Assembly: GCA_963719855.1 (NCBI GenBank)
Contig: CAVRDK010000004.1
Coordinates: 186,001 to 250,000 of the forward strand
Source: CAIQPV01 sp963719855
GTDB lineage: Bacteria; Pseudomonadota; Gammaproteobacteria; Burkholderiales; Gallionellaceae
Direction: 5' to 3'
DNA length: 64,000 bases
Shown piece by piece: positions 45,035 to 54,466 of this stretch. Every line of letters begins with the position of its first letter. Position 1 is the first letter of the stretch. A program made the translations under genes and the position numbers. The notes below the pieces were generated by a model that made no database searches, was not told the origin of the DNA, and was given only the letters and a program-made list of their open reading frames with translations.

Positions 45035-46358
45035 GGGGGTCTCTAAAAATTAATTTTTATTGCGCCAGTCGTTCCATATTCTGATTTTTCGCCGGAAGTT
45101 TTCAGGAATTTTTTGCATTTACTCAAATTGGCTGATTCCAAGCCTCTAATCTGAACGTTTCCTGCCGCTTTCCGCAGCATGTTCGCTATTGCGGACGCAC
45201 CTATCCTGTCGTCTGCACATCGCGCCTGAGCAACTGCACCAAACGAATCATGTTGTACACCAGATTCATCATCCCGATTTTCACCTTGGCGCGCAGCAGC
45301 CCTATCGTGCGCACGAAGTGCCCGCCCATCGCATCTTGTGCACCAAACACATGCTCCACTCGCGCGCGCACCTTCGACTTCTTTTTGTTCGATTCCTTCT
45401 GCTCTTCGGTCAATGCGGCAGCGCGAGTTCCTTTCTCGCATATCTGGCTGGCGATGCCATCTTTGACGAGCTTTTCTTCCGTGTCCTTGGATCGATAGGC
45501 ACTATCGGCATAGACCGCGCGTTTGTTTCCGTCCGCATCTTGCGTGTGATCGAGCAACTCGTCAAATACCTGGCTGTCGTGGACTGACGCATCCGTGACT
45601 TCATAGTTCTGCACCAGCTTGGTCGCGTGGTCCGCGTTGATGTGGTTCTTGTAGCCGTAATAATTCGTGTTGTTCTTTTTTGTCCAACGGGCATCGGTGT
45701 CTTTCTGCGCCAGCTTGTGCTCATCCTTGCCCCACTCGATGGGAATGGCACCTTCCTTGATGAGCGCATTCTCTTCCCGTTTGTTGCGTTGACGCGGAAC
45801 TTCGACAAACGTGGCATCGACCATCTGGCCGCTGCGGGCAACATAACCATGGCCCGCGAGTTGTTCGTGAAAACGTGCAAACAGTTCATCTACCAAGTTC
45901 AGCACTTTGAGTTGCTCGCGGAACGACCACACGGTCTTCGCATCGGGTACGCGGTCTTCGAGTTCCAAGCCCAGAAAGCGCATGAAAGAGATTCGGTCGC
46001 GTATCTGGTATTCGATCCGATCATCCGACAGGTTGTTCAGTTGTTGCAACACCAGCACCTTGAACATCAGCACCACATCGATTGGCTTGGCTCCCGCGTT
46101 GCTCTTGCGCTCTTTCTCGTAGATTCTGTTCAGGTCGGGGCGAAAGGCTTCCCAGTCGATCTTGGCGTTCAATCCAACCAGCGGGTCGCCCATCTCGGTC
46201 AGCTTGTTTGTCCGTTCTGCTATGTCAAAAAATCCGGGTTGCTTTACTTTCTTCATCGCCAGTCGCTCGTTCGTTATTGCACTTGGATATAACGTTTCAC
46301 AACGCTAACGGGCTGACAGATTCAGCAAGTTTTTGAGGGGCAATTTATAGAGATGCCC
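45035..46358 (-). mobile_element. Complete IS5-family insertion sequence
   Basis: About 1324 bp. The left end GGGGGTCTCTAAAAATT and the right end (minus strand) GGGCATCTCTATAAATT form imperfect terminal inverted repeats. TTAA flanks both ends (45031-45034 and 46359-46362); the duplication could be TTAA or just TA. One full-length transposase lies inside. The element landed on the stop codon of the acyltransferase gene at 46359 without destroying it. Confidence 0.85.
45201..46256 (-). CDS. IS5-family DDE transposase
   Basis: 351 residues, intact. N-terminal DUF772-like domain (FRPDLNRIYEKERKSNAGAK through FLGLELEDRVPDAKTVWSFR). The DDE catalytic domain has the first Asp in SGQMVDATFVEVPRQRNKRE, the second in AVYADSAYRSKDTEE and the Glu in KVRARVEHVFG, with the Y-x2-R-x3-E-x6-like C-terminal pattern. 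No frameshift is seen, so the element may still be active. Confidence 0.93.
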   Translation of the reverse strand: MKKVKQPGFFDIAERTNKLTEMGDPLVGLNAKIDWEAFRPDLNRIYEKERKSNAGAKPIDVVLMFKVLVLQQLNNLSDDRIEYQIRDRISFMRFLGLELEDRVPDAKTVWSFREQLKVLNLVDELFARFHEQLAGHGYVARSGQMVDATFVEVPRQRNKREENALIKEGAIPIEWGKDEHKLAQKDTDARWTKKNNTNYYGYKNHINADHATKLVQNYEVTDASVHDSQVFDELLDHTQDADGNKRAVYADSAYRSKDTEEKLVKDGIASQICEKGTRAAALTEEQKESNKKKSKVRARVEHVFGAQDAMGGHFVRTIGLLRAKVKIGMMNLVYNMIRLVQLLRRDVQTTG

Positions 46359-47225
46359 TTAATAAAATCTTTTTTCACCTTCCGGTCGCGTCTTAAACCG
46401 TTTATGTAGCCAGAAATACTGTTCCGGCATTTCACACACGCGCTGTTCAATGAACTCGTTCATGCGGCGCGCATCCGCAATGTCGTCCCCGCTCGGATAA
46501 TTATCCCAAGCCGGATAGAAGGTCAGCACATAACCTGCCGCCCCGGGCAGTATGCGGGTAATGCAAGGCACGACAACCGCGCCTGTCATCTGTGCAATAC
46601 GCGGCACAGAGGTCATGGTGGCGGCAGGCACGCCGAAGAAGGGAATGAACGCGCCGTCTTTGACGCCTTGATCCTGATCCGGTGGATAGATGAACGGCAT
46701 GCCTGCGCGCATCCCCTTGAGGATGGGACGCAGCCCTTGCTGGCGCGAATAGAGGCGCTGGTTACCGAAGCGGGCGCGCTTCTTCAAAAGCAATTCGGTC
46801 AGGTAGAGGTTCTTCTGGTTCGCATACATGCATACCGTATCAATATGCTGCGCGACCCACTGTCCGCCGACATCCATCCCGACAAAATGTGGCGTCAGCA
46901 AGATGACCGGTTTGCCTTTCACCGCCTCAAAATTTTCCACCCCCTCGACGCGGATCAGGCTGCGGATACGCGCCCCGCTTGACCACCACAAGATGGAGCG
47001 TTCGATAAGACCGCGCCCGAACATCTTGAAGTGATCGCGCACCATGCGTGCGCGCTGAACATCGCTCAACTCGGGAAAACACAAGCGCAGATTGATGGTT
47101 GACACGCGCCGCCGCTCCGCAGCGAGTGTGTAGAGCAGTAAGCCTAACGCATTGCCGATCCACACCAACACGCGGAACGGCAGAAAATGCAACAGCCACA
47201 ATACGAAAACGCCCAGACGCGTCAT
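46359..47225 (-). CDS. Lipid A biosynthesis acyltransferase (LpxL/HtrB family), distal copy
   Basis: 288 residues. One N-terminal membrane helix (FVLWLLHFLPFRVLVWIGNA) and the LpxL acyltransferase core: the HX4D active site is HFVGMD in ILLTPHFVGMDVGGQ, followed by FIYPPDQDQGVKDGAFIPFF. It transfers a secondary acyl chain onto lipid A on the inner membrane's cytoplasmic face. Its start overlaps the previous gene's stop by 4 bp (ATGA). Its stop codon TAA is part of the IS5 target site. Confidence 0.92.
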   Translation of the reverse strand: MTRLGVFVLWLLHFLPFRVLVWIGNALGLLLYTLAAERRRVSTINLRLCFPELSDVQRARMVRDHFKMFGRGLIERSILWWSSGARIRSLIRVEGVENFEAVKGKPVILLTPHFVGMDVGGQWVAQHIDTVCMYANQKNLYLTELLLKKRARFGNQRLYSRQQGLRPILKGMRAGMPFIYPPDQDQGVKDGAFIPFFGVPAATMTSVPRIAQMTGAVVVPCITRILPGAAGYVLTFYPAWDNYPSGDDIADARRMNEFIEQRVCEMPEQYFWLHKRFKTRPEGEKRFY

Positions 47226-48118
47226 GCTTGATCCTCAATATCCGATCCTCGCACCTCTCCAAATGGCGCAACTCCTGTTGGTACTTTGTATCGGTTATAA
47301 CTCCACAGGTATTGCGCGGGGCAAGCGCGCACTACCGCTTCCAGAGCCGCATTCATCTGCCCGGTGACGGACAAGCCCGGTACGAATTCCAGCGGAGTGA
47401 TGCGAATAATATAACCCGCGCCATCGGGCAGTCGCTCGGCATAAGCCATCAGCATCGCCGCTCCGCTGGACTCAACCAAACGTCCAACCAGCGTCATGGT
47501 ATAGGCGGGACGCCCGAAAAAATTCGCCCACTCGCCCTCGCCTCTGCCTGGAACTTGATCCGGCAACAAGCCGATGGACTCGCCGCGCTTGAGCGCCTTG
47601 TATAACAAACGCACCCCGCCCACGTCGGTGCGCGCCAAACGCAACTGGGCGCGTTCGCGCCCGCCGCGCATCACTTCTTCCAGCCATGCCAGCCTGGGTG
47701 GACGATACAACACGGTGATTGGCATGCGCTCTGCCGCATATAGGGCGGATACTTCAAAACACCCCAGATGCGGCGTCAAAAAAATAATCCCTCGCCCCTT
47801 CGATCTCGCCGCCTCGACATGCTCCCAACCGTGACATGCGCGCACACTGCCCGTCACCTCCGTCAGCGGCCTGCACCACACCCAAGGCATCTCGGCCAAA
47901 CTCTTTCCGGTTTCCGCGATACTGGCGTTTAAAACCTTGCGGAATTCTGCGAAGGGATACCCCTCCAATTCGTAGCCGAGATTTTTGCGCAAGCGCGTGG
48001 CGTATTTGCCAGACAGCAGATACGTCGCCCAGCCCATTACGCTGCCGAGGCGATGCAACACGCTTAATGGTAAGCGTGCCGCCAAATTGAATAACCAGAC
48101 AACCAAGGAAGAACTCAT
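47222..48118 (-). CDS. Lipid A biosynthesis acyltransferase (LpxL/LpxM family), proximal copy
   Basis: 298 residues. N-terminal hydrophobic segment, then the acyltransferase domain with HX4E active site HLGCFE (IIFLTPHLGCFEVSALYAAE) and LLPDQVPGRGEGEWANFFG. It pairs with the overlapping second acyltransferase, so the two probably add the two secondary chains of hexa-acyl lipid A. It is divergent from metK with 71 bp between starts. Which enzyme acts first cannot be told from sequence. Confidence 0.92.
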   Translation of the reverse strand: MSSSLVVWLFNLAARLPLSVLHRLGSVMGWATYLLSGKYATRLRKNLGYELEGYPFAEFRKVLNASIAETGKSLAEMPWVWCRPLTEVTGSVRACHGWEHVEAARSKGRGIIFLTPHLGCFEVSALYAAERMPITVLYRPPRLAWLEEVMRGGRERAQLRLARTDVGGVRLLYKALKRGESIGLLPDQVPGRGEGEWANFFGRPAYTMTLVGRLVESSGAAMLMAYAERLPDGAGYIIRITPLEFVPGLSVTGQMNAALEAVVRACPAQYLWSYNRYKVPTGVAPFGEVRGSDIEDQA

Positions 48119-48141
48119 GCGTAGAAAAACCGGGTTTTTGT

Positions 48142-48147
48142 TATAAT
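48142..48147 (+). promoter_or_regulatory. Extended -10 promoter of metK
   Basis: TGTTATAAT is a perfect extended -10 hexamer 43 bp upstream of the metK start. No clear TTGACA lies at the right distance, fitting an extended -10 promoter. Confidence 0.6.
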
Positions 48148-48189
48148 GCGCGTCCTTTTGCCTAATCTTTATAAAGCGAGCGCGACAAC

Positions 48190-49365
48190 ATGAGCGAATA
48201 TTTTTTCACGTCTGAATCTGTTTCAGAAGGCCATCCAGACAAAGTCGCCGATCAAATTTCCGATGCCATTCTGGATGCCATTCTAGCCCAAGACCCGCAT
48301 GCACGGGTAGCAGCCGAAACTCTGGTGACTACAGGCTTGACCATTTTGGCAGGCGAGATCACCACCAGTGCGCAAGTGAATTACGCCAAGGTTGCGCGCG
48401 AAACCATCCGTCGCATCGGCTATAACGACCCGAGTTTGCGCTTCGACGCCGACGGTTGCTCGGTACACGTATGCTATGGCACGCAAAGCCCAAATATCGC
48501 ACAGGGCGTGGATCATGCTTCCGACGATTACCTCAACCTGGGCGCGGGCGACCAGGGTTTGATGTTCGGCTATGCCTGCAACGAGACTGACACCTTGATG
48601 CCGCTGCCGATCTACCTGGCGCACCGCATCGTCGAGCGTCAGGCATTGTTGCGCAAAGATGGTCGCTTGCCTTGGCTGCGCCCGGATGCCAAGAGCCAGG
48701 TCACCATCAAATATGTCCACGGCAAGCCGCACAGCATCGATACGGTGGTGCTGTCCACCCAGCACTCTCCGGAGTTCTCTCCGCCCGAAAAACAAAAAGC
48801 ACTGCATGAAGCAGTGATTGAAGACATCATTAAACCGATGCTGCCTAAAGAACTCATCAAAGGTGAGATCAAATATCTGGTGAACCCCACTGGCTGCTTC
48901 GAGATCGGCGGGCCGCACGGAGATGCGGGTCTGACCGGGCGCAAGATCATCGTCGACACCTACGGCGGCGCAGCCCCGCACGGCGGCGGCGCATTTTCCG
49001 GCAAAGACCCTTCCAAAGTCGACCGCTCTGCTGCTTACGCCGGACGCTATGTGGCAAAGAATATCGTTGCCGCAGGCTTGGCGGACAAGTGCCTGGTGCA
49101 ACTAAGTTACGCCATCGGCGTAGCCCACCCCACCAGCATCATGGTCACCACCTACGGCACGGGCAAGATCTCCGACGAGAAGATCACCGAGCTGGTGAAA
49201 GCACATTTCGATTTGCGCCCGAAAGGCATCGTGCAGATGCTCAACCTGCTGCGCCCGATCTACGAGAAGACAGCGTCCTACGGCCACTTCGGTCGCGAGG
49301 AGCCGGAGTTCACCTGGGAGGCAACGGACAAGGCTGCCGTGTTGCGCGCAGACGCTGGTCTGTAA
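48190..49365 (+). CDS. metK: S-adenosylmethionine synthetase
   Basis: 391 residues. Signature sites: SEGHPDKVADQISDA at the N-terminus, GAGDQGLMFGYA (ATP-binding hexapeptide region) and GGGAFSGKDPSKVDRSAAY, the second signature. It makes SAM from methionine and ATP. It heads the methyl-cycle cluster metK - ahcY - metF, and the SAH riboswitch follows its stop. Confidence 0.98.
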   Translation: MSEYFFTSESVSEGHPDKVADQISDAILDAILAQDPHARVAAETLVTTGLTILAGEITTSAQVNYAKVARETIRRIGYNDPSLRFDADGCSVHVCYGTQSPNIAQGVDHASDDYLNLGAGDQGLMFGYACNETDTLMPLPIYLAHRIVERQALLRKDGRLPWLRPDAKSQVTIKYVHGKPHSIDTVVLSTQHSPEFSPPEKQKALHEAVIEDIIKPMLPKELIKGEIKYLVNPTGCFEIGGPHGDAGLTGRKIIVDTYGGAAPHGGGAFSGKDPSKVDRSAAYAGRYVAKNIVAAGLADKCLVQLSYAIGVAHPTSIMVTTYGTGKISDEKITELVKAHFDLRPKGIVQMLNLLRPIYEKTASYGHFGREEPEFTWEATDKAAVLRADAGL

Positions 49366-49380
49366 TTCAAACATCATCCA

Positions 49381-49456
49381 CCCCCCGAGGGGCGCTGCGA
49401 CCGGTTTTGTCGGCCAGGCTCGGGAGAGTGGTGCAATCGTAGCAACGGCGCCCATT
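49381..49456 (+). promoter_or_regulatory. S-adenosylhomocysteine (SAH) riboswitch
   Basis: CCCCGAGGGGCGCTGCGACC opens the conserved core, followed by GGCCAGGCTCGGG, which closes the first helix, and GCAACGGCGCCC, which closes the pseudoknot-type second helix. This matches the SAH riboswitch class found before ahcY in proteobacteria. It lies 24-100 bp upstream of the ahcY start. Binding SAH turns ahcY expression on. Confidence 0.88.
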
Positions 49457-49479
49457 CACTAACCCTGAATGGAGGAAAT

Positions 49480-50892
49480 ATGAACGCTGTTGCAAACGGA
49501 TTCACAGATTACATAGTCGCCGATATGTCCCTGGCCGCATGGGGACGCAAGGAACTCGCTATTGCCGAAATCGAGATGCCCGGCTTGATGGCAATCCGCA
49601 AGGAATTTGCCAAAACTCAACCTCTGAAAGGCGCGCGCATCACAGGCAGCCTGCACATGACCATCCAGACCGGCGTGCTGATCGAGACGCTGAGAGCGCT
49701 TGGAGCCGAAGTGCGCTGGGCCTCCTGCAACATCTACTCCACCCAGGATCACGCTGCCGCCGCCATTGCCGCGACCGGCACGCCGGTGTTCGCTTACAAG
49801 GGTGAAACGCTGACCGAATACTGGGACTACACCCACCGCATTTTCGAATGGACGGACGGCGGCTATTCCAACATGATCCTGGACGATGGCGGCGACGCAA
49901 CCCTGTTGCTGCATCTGGGCGCACGCGCCGAAAAAGATGCTGCGCTGCTGAACAACCCCGGCTCCGAAGAAGAGACCTGCCTGTTCGCATCGATCAAGGC
50001 CAAGCTGGCCGTGGACAAAACCTGGTATTCCACGCGCCTCGCCGCGATCAAGGGCGTGACCGAAGAAACCACCACCGGTGTGCACCGCTTGTATCAAATG
50101 CATGAGCGCGGCGAACTGAAATTCCCGGCCATCAACGTGAACGACTCGGTCACCAAGTCCAAGTTCGACAACCTGTATGGTTGCCGCGAATCGCTGGTGG
50201 ATGGCATCAAACGCGCTACTGACGTGATGATCGCGGGCAAAGTCGCCGTCATTATCGGTTATGGCGACGTAGGCAAAGGATGTTCGCAAGCCATGCGCGC
50301 ACTTTCCGCCCAAGTGTGGGTGACCGAAATCGATCCGATCTGCGCGCTGCAAGCTGCGATGGAAGGCTATCGCGTAGTGACCATGGATTATGCCTGCGAA
50401 CATGGCGATATTTTCGTCACCACTACCGGCAACTACCATGTGATCACCCACGATCACATGAAGAAGATGAAGAACCAAGCCATTGTGTGCAACATCGGCC
50501 ACTTCGATAACGAAATTGATGTCGCCTCGCTCAGACAATACAAGTGGGAAAACATCAAGCCGCAAGTTGACCATGTGATCTTCCCTAACGGCAAACGTAT
50601 CCTGTTGTTGGCCGAAGGTCGTCTGGTAAACCTGGGCTGCGGCACCGGGCATCCGTCCTACGTGATGTCTTCGAGCTTCGCCAACCAGACTATCGCGCAG
50701 ATCGAGCTGTTCACCCGCACCAGTGAATATCCAATCGGCGTATACACCTTGCCCAAGCATCTGGACGAGAAGGTCGCACGCTTGCAACTGACTACGCTGA
50801 ACGCGCAGTTGAGTGAACTGACCGACCAGCAAGCAGCCTATATCGGCGTGCCCAAAGAAGGGCCGTACAAAGCGAATCACTACCGCTACTAA
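49480..50892 (+). CDS. ahcY: S-adenosylhomocysteine hydrolase
   Basis: 470 residues. Substrate domain at the start (MSLAAWGRKELAIAEIEMPG), catalytic segments GSLHMTIQTGVLIETL and NVNDSVTKSKFDN, the NAD-binding Rossmann loop VIIGYGDVGKGCSQAM, and the C-terminal dimer tail ending KANHYRY with the lysine/tyrosine that reach the partner's cofactor. It hydrolyses SAH to adenosine and homocysteine, relieving product inhibition of methyltransferases. Start supported by GGAGG; controlled by the upstream SAH riboswitch. Confidence 0.98.
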   Translation: MNAVANGFTDYIVADMSLAAWGRKELAIAEIEMPGLMAIRKEFAKTQPLKGARITGSLHMTIQTGVLIETLRALGAEVRWASCNIYSTQDHAAAAIAATGTPVFAYKGETLTEYWDYTHRIFEWTDGGYSNMILDDGGDATLLLHLGARAEKDAALLNNPGSEEETCLFASIKAKLAVDKTWYSTRLAAIKGVTEETTTGVHRLYQMHERGELKFPAINVNDSVTKSKFDNLYGCRESLVDGIKRATDVMIAGKVAVIIGYGDVGKGCSQAMRALSAQVWVTEIDPICALQAAMEGYRVVTMDYACEHGDIFVTTTGNYHVITHDHMKKMKNQAIVCNIGHFDNEIDVASLRQYKWENIKPQVDHVIFPNGKRILLLAEGRLVNLGCGTGHPSYVMSSSFANQTIAQIELFTRTSEYPIGVYTLPKHLDEKVARLQLTTLNAQLSELTDQQAAYIGVPKEGPYKANHYRY

Positions 50893-50895
50893 AAG

Positions 50896-50974
50896 CAGGA
50901 ACAAGGGGCAAGGTGAAAGTCAAAAACAGCGCTTTGGTTTTTCCTTGAGCCTTGAACCTTGCCCCTTGAACCTG
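50896..50974. repeat. Inverted repeat (CAAGGGGCAAGGT family)
   Basis: CAGGAACAAGGGGCAAGGT (50896-50914) pairs with ACCTTGCCCCTTGAACCTG (50956-50974), almost perfectly. It is a relative of the AAGGTGCAAGG copies in the chemotaxis block, here between ahcY and the membrane protein gene. Confidence 0.8.
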
Positions 50975-50988
50975 ACCTAAGGAGGCAC

Positions 50989-51387
50989 ATGCGACTTATC
51001 CTGATCTGGTGCTGCAATGCACTGGCACTGCTGGCGGTGGCCTACCTGCTGCCGGGCGTGCGCGTGGATGGGTTTGAGTCCGCGCTGGTTGCCGCGCTGG
51101 TGCTCGGTCTCATCAACACGCTGATTCGTCCGCTGCTGATTCTGCTGACCTTGCCGGTCACTGTGCTGTCGCTGGGTCTGTTCATTCTCGTCATCAACGG
51201 CCTGCTGTTCTGGTTCGCCGGTTCGGTGCTGCGCGGTTTCGAAGTAAGCGGCTTCTGGGTTGGAATGATGGGCGCGTTGCTATACAGTATTATTTCCTAT
51301 GTGCTGTCGCTGCTGATCCCGAAAAAAGGGGCAACCCGGCAGCCTCCACAAGATGGGCCAATAACCATAGATCATGACAAACTCTAA
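50989..51387 (+). CDS. Phage holin family IV / YvlD-like four-helix membrane protein
   Basis: 132 residues from ATG 50989 with AAGGAGG upstream. Four membrane helices are evident (LILIWCCNALALLAVAYLLP; LVAALVLGLINTLIRPLLIL; LPVTVLSLGLFILVINGLLF; FWVGMMGALLYSIISYVLSL) and the NTLIRPLLILLTLPVTVLSL segment is diagnostic of this family. Its function is not established; the family name is historical. It overlaps metF by 14 bp, so translation is coupled, and the pair is common in betaproteobacteria. Confidence 0.9.
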   Translation: MRLILIWCCNALALLAVAYLLPGVRVDGFESALVAALVLGLINTLIRPLLILLTLPVTVLSLGLFILVINGLLFWFAGSVLRGFEVSGFWVGMMGALLYSIISYVLSLLIPKKGATRQPPQDGPITIDHDKL

Positions 51388-52207
51388 ATTATTCAGCTTC
51401 GAATTTTTTCCGCCACAAACGCCGGAAGGCGTAGAAAAACTGACTGCCACGCGCAAGCAACTGGCGCTGCTCAAGCCGGAATTTTTCTCTGTCACCTTCG
51501 GCGCGGGCGGCTCCACGCAAGACCGCACGCTGGAAATCATACGCCAGATCCATGCCGAGGGTTACAACGCCGCACCGCACCTGTCGTGCGTCGGTTCCAC
51601 GCGTGAAAACATCCGCGCCATGCTGTTCACCTACAGAGACATGGGTATCAAGCGCATCGTGGCGCTACGTGGCGACCTGCCCTCCGGCATGGGCAGCATC
51701 GGCGAATTCCAGTATGCCAACGAGTTGGTATCGTACATCCGCGCCCAGACCGGCGAACACTTCCACATCGAAGTGGCGGCCTACCCCGAGTTCCACCCGC
51801 AAGCCAGATCGCCGCGCGAGGACATCGCCAACTTCAAGCGTAAAGTCATGGCCGGGGCAAATTCCGCCATCACGCAATACTTCTACAACGCCGACGCCTA
51901 TTTCCGCTTCATCGAAGAGTGCCGCAAGATGGGCGTCACCACCCCCATCGTGCCCGGTATCATGCCCATCGTGAAGTTCTCGCAACTGGCGCGCTTCTCC
52001 GATGCCTGCGGCGCAGAAATCCCGCGCTGGATGCGCAAGACACTGGAAAGCTATGGCGATGACAACGCTTCGGTGCAAAGCTTCGGTCTCGATGTTGTCA
52101 CCCAACTGTGCGAGAAGCTGCTCGCGGGCGGCGCGCCGGGGCTGCACTTCTATACATTGAACCAGGCCGGGCCGTCGCAGGAAATCTGGAAGCGGCTGGG
52201 GATTTGA
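51374..52207 (+). CDS. metF: 5,10-methylenetetrahydrofolate reductase
   Basis: 277 residues, TIM barrel. FSFEFFPPQTPEGVEKL at the N-terminus (catalytic Glu in the EFFPP motif), FSVTFGAGGSTQDRT, RGDLPSG and AGANSAITQYFYNADAYFRF are family hallmarks. It makes 5-methyl-THF for remethylation of homocysteine released by AhcY. It completes the local methyl cycle. Confidence 0.97.
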   Translation: MTNSKLFSFEFFPPQTPEGVEKLTATRKQLALLKPEFFSVTFGAGGSTQDRTLEIIRQIHAEGYNAAPHLSCVGSTRENIRAMLFTYRDMGIKRIVALRGDLPSGMGSIGEFQYANELVSYIRAQTGEHFHIEVAAYPEFHPQARSPREDIANFKRKVMAGANSAITQYFYNADAYFRFIEECRKMGVTTPIVPGIMPIVKFSQLARFSDACGAEIPRWMRKTLESYGDDNASVQSFGLDVVTQLCEKLLAGGAPGLHFYTLNQAGPSQEIWKRLGI

Positions 52208-52288
52208 TGCAGCAAAAAGGTTCTACGTTCTTCACGTTTGCCCCTTCCCCTTTTCAGGGGGAAAGTTAGGATGGAGGTTAAATCGCTG

Positions 52289-53627
52289 ATGAAATCTCCT
52301 GAACTCCTTCTTCCCGCAGGCACGCTGGAAAAAATGCGCACCGCCTATGCCTTCGGCGCGGACGCAGTGTATGCCGGACAGCCGCGCTACTCCCTGCGTG
52401 CACGCAACAACGAATTCCAACTGGAAGAATTGCAAATCGGCATTCAGGAAGCGCATGCGCTCGGCAAAAAATTGTTCGTCGCCAGCAACCTGATGCCGCA
52501 CAATGCCAAAGTAAAAACCTACATGGCGGACATGGGACCGCTCATCGCCATGCAGCCGGACGCCCTGATTATGGCCGACCCCGGCCTGATCGCAATGGTA
52601 CGTGAGCGCTGGCCGGAAATGCCGATCCATCTTTCGGTACAAGCCAACACCGTCAACTACGCGGCGGTGAAATTCTGGAAATCGCTGGGCCTGTCGCGCG
52701 TAATTTTGTCGCGTGAACTGTCGCTGGACGAGGTCGAGGAAATCCGCCAGCAATGCCCGAACATTGAACTCGAAGTATTCATCCACGGCGCGTTGTGCAT
52801 TGCCTATTCCGGTCGCTGCCTGCTCTCCGGTTACTTTAACCACCGCGACGCCAACCAAGGCACTTGCACCAACTCCTGCCGCTGGGATTACAAGGTGGAC
52901 AGCGCTGAGGAAGACGGCACGGGAGACATCCAGAAAATCGATTTCGACTTCGACAAGGCGCTTGAGCGAATCCGCTCTGTCCGATTGCGGCAGCCAGCCG
53001 CGCCATCCGCTGGCGGACAAGGTCTATGTCATCTCGCGCCAGGATCATCCCGGCGAACTGATGCCGGTACTGGAAGACGAGCACGGCACCTACATCATGA
53101 ACTCCAAAGACTTGCGCGCGGTCGAGCATGTCGAGCGACTGGTGAAAATAGGCATTGATTCGCTGAAAGTCGAAGGCCGCACCAAATCCATCTACTACGT
53201 GGCGCGCACCGCACAGGTGTATCGGCAGGCGATAGATGATGCCGTGGCAGGCCGTCCGTTTAATTTGAGTCTATTGGGCGCACTCGATGCGCTGGCGAAT
53301 CGCGGCTATACCGACGGCTTTTACGAACGCCACCACACCCACGAGCAACAAAACTACCTACGCGGCCACTCCGAAAGTTTCCGCCAACAATACGTCGGCG
53401 ACATCGTAAGTTGTGCCAACGGTGTGGCCGAGATCGACGTAAAGAATAAATTCCAGGTCGGCGACAGATTAGAAATTATCCATCCATCCGGCAACCATAT
53501 AGTTGAATTGACCGAGATGCACAATCTGGAAGGCACAGCCATCACCACCGCACCGGGTAGCGGACATCATGTGCAGATACCGTTACAGGGCGAGTTGGCT
53601 AAAGGGATGCTGGCGCGGTTCATTTGA
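52289..53627 (+). pseudogene. U32-family peptidase/tRNA hydroxylation protein (TrhP/YegQ-like), frameshifted
   Basis: Two overlapping frames join into one protein. The first, from ATG 52289 (MKSPELLLPAGTLEKMRTAY, GGAGG upstream), holds the U32 core LIMADPGLIAMV, VILSRELSLDEVEEI and the HGALCIAYSGRCLLSGYFN signature with clustered cysteines. The second carries SDCGSQPRHPLADKVYVI, the DEHGTYIMNSKDLRAVEHVE motif and the C-terminal barrel. Removing one C at 52972-52973 restores ALERIALSDCGSQPRHPL. TrhP works with a partner to hydroxylate uridine 34 of some tRNAs. A sequencing error is likely, since the rest is well conserved. Confidence 0.88.
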
Positions 53628-53734
53628 TATAAACTAGCGGCGTTTATGTTGACGTTCGGTATTTCATCCGGGCACAATGTGACTATCAAGTAGTGGATTC
53701 AAAAAATTAAATTTTCTGTATCAGTTTTTCGGCT

Positions 53735-54466
53735 ATGGATGACCTGATTCACTATGACTTTCGTATTGACGCTTGGACGCCTGAAACGCTTCCAATGGTT
53801 AAGCTCGCCAAATATTTGGCAAAACTATCGATCATATTTGGAGACGAAGAACATGTGCATTTTCTGAAGGTACGCAAGGGTAGTGCTATTCCTGAAATTG
53901 CAGTTGAACACGTAGCGGCTCCAAAAATTGCAGCGCGCTTGCGCCTTGTCGGCACTTTTGAAGCGCCCCCTGATTTGGAAAAAGCAAATCAGGAAATTAA
54001 TCGTATGTTGCGCGAAGATAATGCCTCGGCTACCCTGAAAATTAAGCATGGTGAAAATGTTCTGGCTTTCCCGGGTAAGAAAACACCACTCACTGAAGAA
54101 GTGGTGGTTCACGAGCAGGGTGATCTGGATGGAGTCGTTATTCGTATTGGTGGCAAAGATGACTCGGTTCCTGTGTGGATTGAGGGTGAAGGTAAAGTTA
54201 TTTACAAGTGCTGGGCCAATCGGGATATGGCTCGCCAGTTAGCTGTATATTACTTAGATCGCCCTGTCCGCGTAACGGGTAGCGGGCAGTGGTGTCGCAC
54301 CCCAGAACGCAAATGGGAACTTGAAGATTTCAAGATTAAAAGCTTTGAAATTCTTGAAGACAGCCCATTAGAGGAAGTCATCAACGACCTGCGACAAATA
54401 GAAGGAAACCTTTGGAATAAAATGGATGATCCGCAGGCTGAACTTAGAAAGCTGCGAGGCAATTGA
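53735..54466 (+). CDS. Uncharacterised protein coupled to a PIN nuclease
   Basis: 243 residues, no signal peptide or membrane helix. N-terminus DDLIHYDFRIDAWTPETLPM, a charged middle with FLKVRKGSAIPEIAVEHVAA, and a beta-rich second half (EGEGKVIYKCWANRDMARQL, DRPVRVTGSGQWCRTPERKW). It ends with a helical EEVINDLRQIEGNLWNKMDD segment. I do not recognise a domain. The stop overlaps the start of the PIN gene (TGATG), so the two are translationally coupled. It is much longer than a usual VapB antitoxin. It may bind nucleic acid or the PIN protein; that is inference. Confidence 0.85.
   Translation: MDDLIHYDFRIDAWTPETLPMVKLAKYLAKLSIIFGDEEHVHFLKVRKGSAIPEIAVEHVAAPKIAARLRLVGTFEAPPDLEKANQEINRMLREDNASATLKIKHGENVLAFPGKKTPLTEEVVVHEQGDLDGVVIRIGGKDDSVPVWIEGEGKVIYKCWANRDMARQLAVYYLDRPVRVTGSGQWCRTPERKWELEDFKIKSFEILEDSPLEEVINDLRQIEGNLWNKMDDPQAELRKLRGN

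Noticed and set aside
49459..50904. 481-codon minus-strand frame opposite ahcY
   Set aside because: Exact mirror of a highly conserved gene; no independent start signal or family.
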